A DNA stretch of 64,000 bases from Planctomycetaceae bacterium (GCA_020638955.1 JACKHO010000003.1:310001-374000), one strand, 5' to 3'. Counted from the first letter of the stretch, positions 26,573 through 34,362 are shown. Numbers and translations: made by a program. Notes: generated by a model not told the origin, from the sequence alone.

Positions 26573-28654
26573 ATGACGGAACCTGTCATGCATCAGATAA
26601 TCAACCACATCAAACCGACACGCGCATCGAGTTGGATCTCGTTGAGCATGGGTGTGCTTTGTCTGCTTCAGGGATGCGCTGCGTTTCATCCTATTCGGGG
26701 CGTCCCGGCCAGCTATGTCGCAGATGAATTCCTCTCGACGCCGCGAGAAGGTGCGCGTCAGTTGGATCCCAGCCTGCTGGTGCGGTCACGACCTGACCAG
26801 CACCGCGTGGAAGGGGGAGACATTCTCTCGATTTACATCCCGCGCGTGCTTGGGAGTCTTTCATCTGAGGTGACAGAGGTCGGGATTAATCCTCCCATTA
26901 ACCTTCCCGCTTCACCCGATGATCCACCGACGGTTGGGTTCCCCATTCAGGTTCGGGATGACCACACCATCAGTCTGCCGCAAATCGCGCCGCTGAATGT
27001 TAAGGGGATGACCCTGCAGGAAGTGGAGAATGCCATCCGGCGTGCGTACACGGTGGAACACAAAATCCTTCAGGCCGATGAAGCGATGGTGCTCGTCAGT
27101 TTGTTCCGGCCTCGTGAATACCGCGTGCTGATTTTCCGTCAGGAATTTGGACAACAAGTGACACCTCAGACGGGTGCAGGATCAATTGCCTTCGGTCCCT
27201 CTCGCAAAGGAACCGCCCGTGAAGTGCGCCTGAAGGTGGGCCAGAATGATGTGGCTCATGCACTGACGCTCGCCGGTGTTGATGGTCTCCCAGGTAACGA
27301 CGCAGAGAATACGATTTACATCATTCGGCATCCGAAGAATCGGAAACAGGTGTCGGCACAGGAAACGTGTCGCCCCATTCCACAACAAGTTAATCCGCAA
27401 CCAACTCCACAAGGTTTTGTGCCCCAAAACTCGCTGCCGGTTGTCCCTGCGTATCCCGCACCTCCCATTAGCAACTTTTCAACCAGCAGTACCACCAATG
27501 CACAAGCTGGACGGGAACTCATTCTCACCAGCGCTGAGAGTGTAGAACCGAACGACGTGTTACAGGCGGACTATGCTTACCCGGATCAGGAACATGCGGC
27601 CCGACCCGTTTCGCACGTGCAGTTGGCTGGCCACTCCATTGCCAGCGAACGACCTGCCAACAGTTACGGATCGCCCGACTTCTCGAATCTTGAAGGTGGC
27701 GAAACGCAGTATCCGATGTCGGTCTCACTGCGCAGTGGACCATCACAAGCGATTCCGGGATTTCCTAATACAGTACGGCAGCAGCCTGTCGCAGCGGCTC
27801 CCATTCAGCCAGTTGTCAGACAACCGGTTCCCGCTGAACCTGTCATTCAGCAGGCCGCGAATTACGACGTCGAACTCACGGCCGATTCCTCGGTGCAGCA
27901 AATGCTGGCACCGTTCAGTAATGATGTTTCACCACCTGCCACCAACGAACCGGAGATGGCAGCTTGGCCGCAACATCCCGTGGCCTTGCCGGCTACTCGA
28001 ACAGCCATGTTGCCGCCAACGCCAGAAATGGCGAGTGATGCGGACGGTGCCGTCGACGCGAACCTGTGGAACAACTTCCTGGCCAGCTTTGATCCCACCA
28101 TCGACAGTCCTCACGTCATCAAGATTCCCGTTCGCGTGCAACCGGGGCAGGGAATCCAATTCACGGAAGAAGACATCACACTTCTCGATGGCGACATTGT
28201 ATTCATCGAGTCGCGTCAGACAGAAGTCTTCTACACCGGTGGATTGCTGGGTGGTGGACAGTATCCCATCCCGCGTGATTATGATCTGCACGTTCTGGAA
28301 GCCGTTTCGATTGCCGAAAGCCGCAATGGACAGCAGGCTGGCCAGACAATGCGTACGCTCGGTGGAGTGTCGGCACTCAACCAGGACGTCGGCGGAAGTG
28401 CCAGCCGTGTGCTCATCATCCGCAAGTTGCCCAACGGTCAGCGTGCCCGGATTGAAGTGAACATCTACAAAGCCATGGTGCGTGATGAAGAAAACATCCT
28501 CATCCAACCCGGCGACATGCTCGTGCTGCAATACACCTTCCCCGAAGCCTGTGCCGCGTTCACCCAACGCTTCCTCCTGGAAGGTGCCCTCATCGGAATC
28601 GCCACCAGCACATTCACCGGCGGCGGTGGAGGTGGTGGCGGCGGAGGAAATTGA
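26573..28654 (+). CDS. Wza-like polysaccharide biosynthesis/export lipoprotein
   Basis: The 693-residue product has a lipobox (LLQGC) after a hydrophobic segment. It then has the poly-export beta domain (YRVEGGDILSIYIP-like HRVEGGDILSIYIPRVLG; ISLPQIAPLNVKGMTLQEVENAIRRAY) at about residues 80-185. A long Pro/Gln-rich linker is followed by an SLBB-like soluble-ligand-binding region (DIVFIESRQTEVFYTGGLLGGGQYPIPRD). A C-terminal amphipathic stretch (FTQRFLLEGALIGIATSTF) ends in a run of ten Gly. It should form the outer-membrane exit channel for a capsule or exopolysaccharide. No biosynthetic genes lie next to it. The ATG at 26573 has GGA 7 bases upstream. Confidence 0.9.
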   Translation: MTEPVMHQIINHIKPTRASSWISLSMGVLCLLQGCAAFHPIRGVPASYVADEFLSTPREGARQLDPSLLVRSRPDQHRVEGGDILSIYIPRVLGSLSSEVTEVGINPPINLPASPDDPPTVGFPIQVRDDHTISLPQIAPLNVKGMTLQEVENAIRRAYTVEHKILQADEAMVLVSLFRPREYRVLIFRQEFGQQVTPQTGAGSIAFGPSRKGTAREVRLKVGQNDVAHALTLAGVDGLPGNDAENTIYIIRHPKNRKQVSAQETCRPIPQQVNPQPTPQGFVPQNSLPVVPAYPAPPISNFSTSSTTNAQAGRELILTSAESVEPNDVLQADYAYPDQEHAARPVSHVQLAGHSIASERPANSYGSPDFSNLEGGETQYPMSVSLRSGPSQAIPGFPNTVRQQPVAAAPIQPVVRQPVPAEPVIQQAANYDVELTADSSVQQMLAPFSNDVSPPATNEPEMAAWPQHPVALPATRTAMLPPTPEMASDADGAVDANLWNNFLASFDPTIDSPHVIKIPVRVQPGQGIQFTEEDITLLDGDIVFIESRQTEVFYTGGLLGGGQYPIPRDYDLHVLEAVSIAESRNGQQAGQTMRTLGGVSALNQDVGGSASRVLIIRKLPNGQRARIEVNIYKAMVRDEENILIQPGDMLVLQYTFPEACAAFTQRFLLEGALIGIATSTFTGGGGGGGGGGN

Positions 28655-28677
28655 TCGCTCGACTCCGACTCAAACCG

Positions 28678-28710
28678 AAATCGCCCGACATGAAACGCCG
28701 GGCGATTTTT
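28678..28710 (+). terminator. Intrinsic terminator after the polysaccharide export gene
   Basis: A 10-bp perfect stem (28678-28687 with 28699-28708), 11-base loop and a run of five T lie 24 bp after the stop codon of the export gene. Confidence 0.85.
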
Positions 28711-28938
28711 GCTTGTAGTTAGCGGATTGAATATTGGCCAATTGGCCACTGCGGTCGTTGACGGCGACTTTACAGGGGTGAACTTCGTAAGGCCCGAACA
28801 CCATAACAGGTATCCTCCCAGCGAAGTTGCATGGACTCCATAACAAATCCGCCATGCGATCAAAGGAACTCGCACAGGTTTGAAAGCCGTTTTGGCGTAT
28901 GCTTTTGCCTTCGCCATTCCCATTCCAAAAACCCTTGC
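28711..28938. other. Non-coding stretch between terminator and first repeat
   Basis: About 230 bp with no gene I can defend. Two short minus-strand frames cross it, but both run through the terminator hairpin and one continues antisense into the export gene. Confidence 0.4.
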
Positions 28939-29030
28939 GAGTTGAAGTTGTAGTCCGGTGTCACCGGCCTACTCGCAGGGCGACCGTCATACGCCACGTC
29001 TGGCCGGTACCACCGGTCCTACGATTACTT
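28939..29030. repeat. Palindromic repeat R1
   Basis: This is the most diverged of four copies of an ~88-bp element that starts GTTGAAG and ends CTACGATTACT. Its ends are inverted repeats of about 23 bp, and each end is itself a short palindrome (CCGGTGTCACCGG and CCGGTACCACCGG). The middle carries AGGGCGACCGTC. It lies at the 3' end of the first small minus-strand gene and supplies its last codons and stop. Confidence 0.9.
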
Positions 29031-29472
29031 CAATCGACAATTTGAGGGTCGAGTTCAGCAAATCACGAACCTGGGCAGCGATTGATATTACAGCCTCATC
29101 ACTGAAGTCTTCCATGAAAGTGTGCATTGTCTTTCCGTGGACGTGCACATACAGACCTCTGCTGTATTGATTCTTCCGAAGCTCAATGATCGATGCCGGA
29201 TCGCATTCAAATTTGATTCGTTCGCCAGTTTCGCGAGAAACGAATTCCATTCGGAATGTACCTGGACAGATGACGAAACGAGCCCTTGGTGGTGGCTTGA
29301 TACCGCGAAGCTTGCGATAAATCGCAGAGCAAATGAGGTAAACCGGAACAATTACGATTGCGGACAAATTCGCCGACAAAGCAGCAGGGACAGGATGGTA
29401 TGGCAGCGGCATCGGCAAGATGGCCTCAACGGTGTCGCCTTCTCGATTGACTGTTAGCGGGAACTCGGCCAC
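28987..29472 (-). CDS. Cassette gene a: small membrane protein, unknown
   Basis: The 161-residue product has one predicted membrane helix at about residues 34-54 (LSAIVIVPVYLICSAIY) and a soluble C-terminal part (ARFVICPGTFRMEFVSRETGERI...YVHVHGKTMHTFMEDFSD) that looks like a small alpha/beta or PH-like domain. The last 12 residues (IVGPVVPARRGV) are encoded by repeat R1, so the native stop may have been lost when the repeat arrived. The start is a GTG without a clear ribosome binding site. Family not recognised. It is the most promoter-distal gene of the repeat-delimited array. Confidence 0.5.
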   Translation of the reverse strand: MAEFPLTVNREGDTVEAILPMPLPYHPVPAALSANLSAIVIVPVYLICSAIYRKLRGIKPPPRARFVICPGTFRMEFVSRETGERIKFECDPASIIELRKNQYSRGLYVHVHGKTMHTFMEDFSDEAVISIAAQVRDLLNSTLKLSIEVIVGPVVPARRGV

Positions 29473-29514
29473 GTCGGCGTCTCTCGATGCTTACTGTCCA
29501 ATAACCAAATGATC

Positions 29515-29602
29515 GTTGAAGTAGGGCCGGTGTCACCGGCCTGCTCGCAGGGCGACCGTCACACACCAGGTCAGGCCGGTACCACCGGCCCTACGATTAC
29601 TC
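29515..29602. repeat. Palindromic repeat R2
   Basis: This ~88-bp copy has inverted ends of 23 bp (GTAGGGCCGGTG at 29521 against its complement ending CTAC at 29594). It differs from R4 by about six bases. It lies between cassette genes a and b, 64 bp after the stop of gene b. Confidence 0.92.
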
Positions 29603-29666
29603 CAAAAGTGTTCAACGTGTGCGTTAGACACGGCCCGACTTACCGTTACTCCAGTGCATTTTTTTG

Positions 29667-30080
29667 TTATGCCGTTTTTGGGTTAAGGCCGATCCAGTAT
29701 CGCACCGACTTCAAGCGTGTGCGAGCAGAATCGTCTGGCTGATTATCGAGCGCGCAGGCAACGCACGCCAGTACTTCGTCAGCACCAAATTGGTTGGCCA
29801 AATACCATGGAACTTCTTCTATGCTGATGTCCCATTCGTGTCGAACCATTTCTGACAATGCCACACTCGGCGTTATTGGGCATGGGGGATTGATTGCGTG
29901 GATGACATACGCGCTGAACGCGACGAGCCCATTGTTGATGCCCTGTCTTTTGACTGCATATGGGAAGAGTGTGTCAAACAGCAATCGCAAGTCGACGTTT
30001 TCAAGGTCCTTAACCAGTTCAGGAAGATCCCGCTGTGTTTTTGCGTCAGAAACCCGAGCGATAATTTCCGTGGCATCCAT
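29667..30080 (-). CDS. Cassette gene b: small helical protein, unknown
   Basis: The 137-residue product is acidic, mostly helical and lacks a signal peptide or membrane helix. Segments include DATEIIARVSDAKTQRDLPELVKDL, VRHEWDISIEEVPWYLANQFG and SARTRLKSVRYWIGL. The size, charge and short helical pairs remind me of immunity-type or HEAT-like cassette proteins, but that is only an impression. The start ATG lies 20 bp from spacer copy A, the same arrangement as for genes c and d. Confidence 0.6.
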   Translation of the reverse strand: MDATEIIARVSDAKTQRDLPELVKDLENVDLRLLFDTLFPYAVKRQGINNGLVAFSAYVIHAINPPCPITPSVALSEMVRHEWDISIEEVPWYLANQFGADEVLACVACALDNQPDDSARTRLKSVRYWIGLNPKTA

Positions 30081-30100
30081 TCGATCTGCTTTAAGGCATA

Positions 30101-30253
30101 ACTAAACGATATGCTGAAAGGTTGTTCCACCTAACACAGGGGAATCTTCCGTCTATCAGGATTTGACATTTGGTTTCAGTCCCTGCTTCATCGTGGACTG
30201 ATGGATTGACGGCGTCAAGCGCGAGGATGCGAACAGTCCCCCAAGAAATCGTC
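30101..30253 (-). repeat. Conserved spacer copy A (upstream of cassette gene b)
   Basis: This ~150-bp non-coding block is one of three related copies (with 31351-31491 and 31963-32099). Shared segments are ACTAAA-GAT near its left end, GTTCCACC, GGGGAATCTTCCGTCTATCAG (also in copy B), ATCGTGGACTGATG and GTCAAGCGCGAG. Copies A and B are closest. Here it is joined on its right to a copy of the DUF58 3' end, the same junction as in copy C, showing that both pieces were duplicated together. Confidence 0.85.
30190..30218 (-). promoter_or_regulatory. Candidate promoter of cassette gene b
   Basis: Read on the minus strand it is TTGACG, 17 bases, CACGAT. The same spacing and -10 element recur in all three spacer copies. 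The -10 match to the consensus is weak, so the support comes mainly from conservation. It lies about 110 bp before the start codon. Confidence 0.4.
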
Positions 30254-30302
30254 AAAAACCGTTGGATCGCATCCGGCAAACTCAGTGACGGGCACATGAC
30301 AA

Positions 30303-30600
30303 TCATCGTACCCACCCGCGGCGGAGGAGGGTGTCGAACATGACTTCCTTGACGCTCATTTCGCTGGAGAGGGAAACGAACCGGCCGTTTCGCTTGCGGG
30401 CTTCAATGGCCAAATGGCTTTCGAGTCCGAGTCGGTGTTCGTGGTAAATCCCGAGGAGTTCACCGACCGACGAGACGTCGAGGGTCATGTTGTTTTCGCA
30501 ATCGACGAACCGCAAATCGCCCGTCATGTCGGGGTCGATTTCTGAGGGACCGAGGACTTGAATGGCGTAGAGCTCGAGTCCCGCGCCATGTAGCAAATTG
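30303..30600 (-). pseudogene. 3' fragment of a duplicated DUF58 gene
   Basis: The 97 codons of this fragment match the last 97 codons of the complete DUF58 gene at 32116-33015 with four or five amino acid differences (for example AIQVLG for AMQILG, and LESHLAIEA for LENHLAIET). The stop codon and the sequence after it also match. Homology ends at TTCAATTTGC, where repeat R3 abuts it. It lacks the vWA metal site and about 200 N-terminal residues, so it cannot be a working DUF58 protein. Confidence 0.9.
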
Positions 30601-30602
30601 AA

Positions 30603-30691
30603 GTTGAAGTAGGGCCGGTGACACCGGCCTGCTCAGAGGGCGACCGTCGCACGCCACGTCAGGCCGGTACCACCGGCTCTACGATTACTCA
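30603..30691. repeat. Palindromic repeat R3
   Basis: This copy differs from R4 at about two of 89 positions. Its left edge meets the DUF58 fragment at the exact point where homology to the full gene stops. Its right edge overlaps the stop codon (TGA) of cassette gene c. Confidence 0.93.
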
Positions 30692-31336
30692 GCCACCCCC
30701 GTGATCCAACTCAAGACGCCCCGCAACCGCTGAATCGGTTACGGCGTAGGTTGCTTCCGAGGGCGTGACAAGTTGATCTAGTTTCCCAGCAGTCGCAGCA
30801 TGACGTTGTTGTTCAACGAACTCGGAGATGTCCTCAATGTCAAGCACCCAATCTCGGACGTATTTTTCTACGACTGGCCCTCGGAGGCCGAGTTGGATTG
30901 CCCGCCGCTCGAGAGGCGCACCCGATGGCCCGTGATCAGGATCCCATTGTAGTCGCACATTGGAATTTGCGACCGCTTGCTTCCAACCCTCGTGCGATGA
31001 ATACACTTGCCGATTAAAGGTTGAATGAACCGCCTGTCTGAGGATTTCATCAAACGCGTTGCGAGCCAATCGAATTGCCAGGGTAACCTCTTGGCCCTCT
31101 TTAGTGCCCCACCCGGAGCGATACATCATCCAAAGGAAATTGGGTTTGATCCAAGTCATGCGCGACATGCTAAAGTCGCCACCAAAGTAGCCGTGCTTTG
31201 CCGCGAAATGGCCGATAGACGGACGGTATGCTTGGTAAACAACGACAGATTCGGAATCTGATTGCGCGAGTATCACGCGCCCCGACTTGGGCCAACGCTC
31301 ACTTTGAACAACGAAGGGTTCTGTATTGAGTAGCAT
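30689..31336 (-). CDS. Cassette gene c: DUF4291 family protein
   Basis: The 215-residue product matches the DUF4291 pattern from start to end: VVVYQAYRPSIGHFAAKHG, MSRMTWIKPNFLWMMYRSGWGTKEGQE (residues 58-84), a helical VTLAIRLARNAFDEIL block, VRLQWDPDHGPSGAPLERRAIQLGL and KYVRDWVLDI. DUF4291 proteins occur widely in bacteria and fungi without an established activity. The stop codon overlaps the edge of repeat R3, so the C-terminal residues HGGG could be a boundary effect. Spacer copy B begins 14 bp upstream of the start. Confidence 0.85.
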   Translation of the reverse strand: MLLNTEPFVVQSERWPKSGRVILAQSDSESVVVYQAYRPSIGHFAAKHGYFGGDFSMSRMTWIKPNFLWMMYRSGWGTKEGQEVTLAIRLARNAFDEILRQAVHSTFNRQVYSSHEGWKQAVANSNVRLQWDPDHGPSGAPLERRAIQLGLRGPVVEKYVRDWVLDIEDISEFVEQQRHAATAGKLDQLVTPSEATYAVTDSAVAGRLELDHGGG

Positions 31337-31350
31337 GCGTTTGAGGGCAA

Positions 31351-31491
31351 ACTAAATGATAGGCGGAAGGGCTGTTCCACCTATAACAGGGGAATCTTCC
31401 GTCTATCAGACTCTAATATCTGGCACATCATCGTGGACTGATGAATGAGTGGCGTCAAGCGCGAGTCTGCGACCAGTCCCCACGAAATCGC
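31351..31491 (-). repeat. Conserved spacer copy B (upstream of cassette gene c)
   Basis: This is the second copy of the ~140-bp spacer. It shares GGGGAATCTTCCGTCTATCAG, ATCATCGTGGACTGATG and GGCGTCAAGCGCGAG with copy A. Unlike A and C it is not followed by DUF58 sequence. It ends about 10 bp before repeat R4. Confidence 0.85.
31430..31458 (-). promoter_or_regulatory. Candidate promoter of cassette gene c
   Basis: On the minus strand it reads TTGACG, 17 bases, CACGAT, identical in both boxes and spacing to the element in copy A. Confidence 0.4.
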
Positions 31492-31500
31492 CAGTACTGT

Positions 31501-31591
31501 GAGTTGAAGTAGGGCCGGTGACACCGGCCTGCTCACAGGGCGACCGTCGCACGCCACGTCAGGCCGGTACCACCGGCCCTACGATTACTCA
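31501..31591. repeat. Palindromic repeat R4
   Basis: This ~90-bp copy (inverted ends at 31509 and 31582) is nearly identical to R3. Its right edge contains the TAA stop codon of cassette gene d, and its left edge abuts spacer copy B. Confidence 0.93.
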
Positions 31592-31944
31592 TGGGCGCCC
31601 AAGAGCCGGACCAAAGCGGATGTGAGGACAAAGTCGGATTGACGATCAAAGTCGGCACCAGATCGTTCGCGCCCAATGTCAACCGCGGCATTGGCCGAGC
31701 GTTGACCGTCGGAAACGACTCGAACGCCCCATGGTTGCTTCAGCAAATCAAGCGTAAGCGCGGCCAACACGAAGGGTGGTGTATCGTCGTCACATTCCAG
31801 CCCCTGCGATCTCATCCATTCTCGATGTTCCGACTCATCGACTGCACGAACACCTTGCGCAACGGTCCCAAACTGCAGGGCTGTGGCCATTGCAACCCGC
31901 AACGATTCAACCTGACGCAGAAACACCCATGTTGCGACAGCCAT
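31585..31944 (-). CDS. Cassette gene d: small protein, unknown
   Basis: The product from the ATG at 31944 is 119 residues. It starts MAVATWVFLRQVESLRVAMATALQFG and continues with acidic, partly helical sequence (VRAVDESEHREWMRSQGL, PPFVLAALTLDLLKQPWGVRVV). The family is not recognised. The frame also opens at 31992, but those extra codons fall in the conserved spacer. A start at 31944 keeps the 14-20 bp spacing seen for genes b and c. The stop codon is provided by repeat R4. Confidence 0.5.
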   Translation of the reverse strand: MAVATWVFLRQVESLRVAMATALQFGTVAQGVRAVDESEHREWMRSQGLECDDDTPPFVLAALTLDLLKQPWGVRVVSDGQRSANAAVDIGRERSGADFDRQSDFVLTSALVRLLGAHE

Positions 31945-31962
31945 GATCAAGATTGCCCCAGA

Positions 31963-32099
31963 ACTAAATGATAGGCAGAAATGTCGTTCCACCCATCACC
32001 GTGGATTCTCGGTCGAAATGGGGTGGATACTTGGTTTCACTTAATACGTTATCGTGGACTGATGAATCTGCGGGGTCAAGCCATCCTGTCGCCAGCAGT
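31963..32099 (-). repeat. Conserved spacer copy C (after the complete DUF58 gene)
   Basis: This is the third and most diverged spacer copy. It lies directly downstream of the intact DUF58 gene, so it is probably the parent copy. It shares AACTAAATGATAGGC, GTTCCACC, TTGGTTTCA (with copy A), TATCGTGGACTGATGAAT and GTCAAG with the others. The junction with the DUF58 end (ACATGACA, then CCGCGGCGGAGGAG) is also found at copy A. Confidence 0.8.
32051..32079 (-). promoter_or_regulatory. Candidate promoter of cassette gene d
   Basis: On the minus strand it reads TTGACC, 17 bases, CACGAT, matching the other two copies apart from the last base of the -35 box. Confidence 0.35.
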
Positions 32100-32115
32100 T
32101 AACACCACATGACAC

Positions 32116-33015
32116 CTACCGAACCCAGCCGCGGCGGAGGAGAGTGTCGAACATGACTTCCTTGACGCTCATTTCGCTGGAGAGGGAAACGAAGCGACCG
32201 TTTCGCTTGCGGGTTTCAATCGCCAAATGATTTTCCAACCCGAGGCGATGTTCGTGGTAAATCCCCAGCAGTTCACCGACCGACGAGACGTCGAGGGTCA
32301 TGTTGTTTTCGCAATCGACGAACCGCAAATCGCCCGTCATGTCGGGGTCGATCTCCGACGGCCCAAGAATCTGCATGGCGTAGAGTTCGAGTCCCGCCCC
32401 GTGCAGCAAATTGAAGGCACGCGGTATTCCGCCCAGCGTCAGAAAGTCAGAGAGGACAACCGCAATCCCCCGGCCACGATGGTGTTGCAGGACCGACTCA
32501 ATGGCCTGTTCAATGGGGAATTCCCCGCCGGGTTCGAGTTCTTCCAGATAACGAAAGAACTTCTTAAGACTCGCCCGACCGCTGCAGGGCGAAAGTTTAA
32601 TGGGGCCACGTTGGCGGGCGCCGCAGGAGTAAACGCTGACCTTCTCAACGCTCATGAGCCCCATCACACCAAGGCACGCACCAATTTGTCGAGCGAGTGT
32701 AAACTTGTCCTCGAACTCCATCGACGAAGACGCATCGAGCAGAATGACAACCTGCATTTCCTCTTCGTGGGCGTACAGTTTCAAATACGGTTCGTTCAGC
32801 CGGGCGAAAATGTTCCAGTCGACGTAACGAATGTCGTCACCCGCCACGTAGTCGCGGTAGTCGCGAAACTCGATACTCGTCCCCCCCTTGCCGGATAAAT
32901 GCTCACCACGCATACGGTTCGTCTGACGATTCAACGGATTCAATCGCATCCGTTCGACACGGGCGAGAACGTCGTTTCCGAGAAGCGGCGTGAATTGAGT
33001 TGCGGCAACGGACAT
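32116..33015 (-). CDS. DUF58 family protein with vWA-like metal site
   Basis: The 299-residue product has the DUF58 core (GTSIEFRDYRDYVAGDDIRYVDWNIFARLNEPYLK, residues 46-80) followed by a vWA-like fold with a MIDAS motif DASSSM (94-99) and VVLSDFLTLGG. DUF58 proteins usually act with a MoxR AAA+ ATPase in envelope assembly or metal-enzyme maturation. No MoxR gene is in this window. It lies 22 bp after the second complex-I-like subunit and is likely the last gene of that operon. Its 3' end was copied into the adjacent array. Confidence 0.93.
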   Translation of the reverse strand: MSVAATQFTPLLGNDVLARVERMRLNPLNRQTNRMRGEHLSGKGGTSIEFRDYRDYVAGDDIRYVDWNIFARLNEPYLKLYAHEEEMQVVILLDASSSMEFEDKFTLARQIGACLGVMGLMSVEKVSVYSCGARQRGPIKLSPCSGRASLKKFFRYLEELEPGGEFPIEQAIESVLQHHRGRGIAVVLSDFLTLGGIPRAFNLLHGAGLELYAMQILGPSEIDPDMTGDLRFVDCENNMTLDVSSVGELLGIYHEHRLGLENHLAIETRKRNGRFVSLSSEMSVKEVMFDTLLRRGWVR

Positions 33016-33036
33016 GAATGTGCCCCGGCAATGTTG

Positions 33037-34359
33037 TTAAATGGTGGTTGGTTCCCCATTGTCACCACTTTGACGTGAAATGTCTATATTGGAAGGCGTG
33101 GGAGAGGAAACAGCTTGCAATGACTGAAAAGTTGTAAGGGCGAGCCGGACAAGTGGCCAGGCCATCATGCATAAACTACCCGTCAGAAGTCCACAGAAAA
33201 TGAACTCACCTGGTTGGACGGCGTAAAGGCTCGTGAGACTGGAACGGGCATGCGGGATGGTCAGTCCTGTGAGGAGCGTCAGCCGCCACCAGTATCCGGG
33301 CAGGGGAGGAATTCCCGCGACGCTCAACAATCCCAGGCTGGCAAATAACCGCCGCCCAGACTGCAGCCAAGTCGCCGATGGCTCGTTCTGCTCCGTCGCT
33401 TCTGAAAGCCCGACAGCACTCACCAACCAGGCTGCTGAGAACATGACCAGCACGGCGGGAAGCAGTTGTTCTCCGGTCAATAGCGGCGTTGCCGATGCGA
33501 GCGTGTAGTCGGGATGTTGATGATTGGCATCCCACACGATGAGACGAATCGCACCAATTCCTGCGGCGACTGGAATGAGCGTGGCCATGTCGAGAATGTC
33601 GCGAGTGCTTGCTGATTTTCGAATACGGACCGCAGCCAAAGTCAGCGGAATGATCGCCGCGGGCATGAGCAATGGCAGCGGGACAGCACCCGGCTCAATG
33701 AGCCTGACCAAATGCACGAGTGCCAAGGGAATGATGAGCCGAGGCAGCAATGCGGTGCCGACCTGTGAAATCAGAGGTTGATTGCTGTCACCCCCAACGA
33801 AACGTGGCACAGGAAACCAGCGGGTGAGCCACCCCAGCGATGGCAGAAACAGAACAAGCCCCAGCGTTTGTCCCGTCAGTGGCCCCACCAGAGCGACCTG
33901 CTGACGAAACATGGCCAGTCCCAGGCATCCCAGCACGAGACTTAGCCAGTCCGCAACCGTTGGATGCCGCTTCGAGCTGCCAAACATGTGCAGTAGCGCC
34001 AGTCCGACAAATCCAATGGCTAATCGTTCCAGAGAAGTCGCGACTGCGAAGCAGAGGAGTAGCCCGCAGGCCATGAAACTCATGGAAGTGGCTCGACTGT
34101 CCGCCGTACCAAGCAGCCACATGCAGCCCACAGCGACAAGCGCAATGAGCATCGCAGCAGACTGGAGTGATGTTGTGAACTGGTCTGAAGCAGCGAGGTC
34201 CTGTCGTGATTGTCCCAGTCCCCAAATCGCGACGCTGTAGAGCAACTGCAGCACGAACAAACCGCCAACCACGCGCGAGTCAGCCTTTGTCGACCGTCGG
34301 AACAGTAGACCGACAGCAAACAACACAATTCCCAGGATTCCGGCGGGCCCGTTTTCCAT
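33037..34359 (-). CDS. Complex-I-like antiporter subunit (NuoN/NuoM-type, divergent)
   Basis: The 440-residue protein is almost entirely hydrophobic, with about 12-14 helices. The LSVAGIPPLPGYWWRLTLL segment near residues 345-363 matches the conserved S-x-AGIPP-x(2)-GF region of NuoM/N-type proton-antiporter subunits. A charged VRIRKSASTRDILDMATLIP loop lies midway. The start has GGAGGA 7 bases upstream, inside the end of the upstream gene, so translation is coupled. Quinone-site and peripheral-arm genes are not seen, so a full complex I is not implied. Confidence 0.6.
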   Translation of the reverse strand: MENGPAGILGIVLFAVGLLFRRSTKADSRVVGGLFVLQLLYSVAIWGLGQSRQDLAASDQFTTSLQSAAMLIALVAVGCMWLLGTADSRATSMSFMACGLLLCFAVATSLERLAIGFVGLALLHMFGSSKRHPTVADWLSLVLGCLGLAMFRQQVALVGPLTGQTLGLVLFLPSLGWLTRWFPVPRFVGGDSNQPLISQVGTALLPRLIIPLALVHLVRLIEPGAVPLPLLMPAAIIPLTLAAVRIRKSASTRDILDMATLIPVAAGIGAIRLIVWDANHQHPDYTLASATPLLTGEQLLPAVLVMFSAAWLVSAVGLSEATEQNEPSATWLQSGRRLFASLGLLSVAGIPPLPGYWWRLTLLTGLTIPHARSSLTSLYAVQPGEFIFCGLLTGSLCMMAWPLVRLALTTFQSLQAVSSPTPSNIDISRQSGDNGEPTTI

Positions 34360-34362
34360 GAG

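Noticed and set aside
28670..28923. Small minus-strand protein genes before repeat R1
   Set aside because: Both candidate frames run through the terminator hairpin, one continues antisense into the export gene, and neither has a clear ribosome binding site.
28939..31591. Integron attC sites around gene cassettes
   Set aside because: The repeats begin GTTGAAG but lack the GTTRRRY and RYYYAAC core pair, are nearly identical to one another, and no integron integrase is present.
28939..31591. CRISPR array
   Set aside because: There are only four copies, separated by hundreds of bases that contain genes, and no cas genes.
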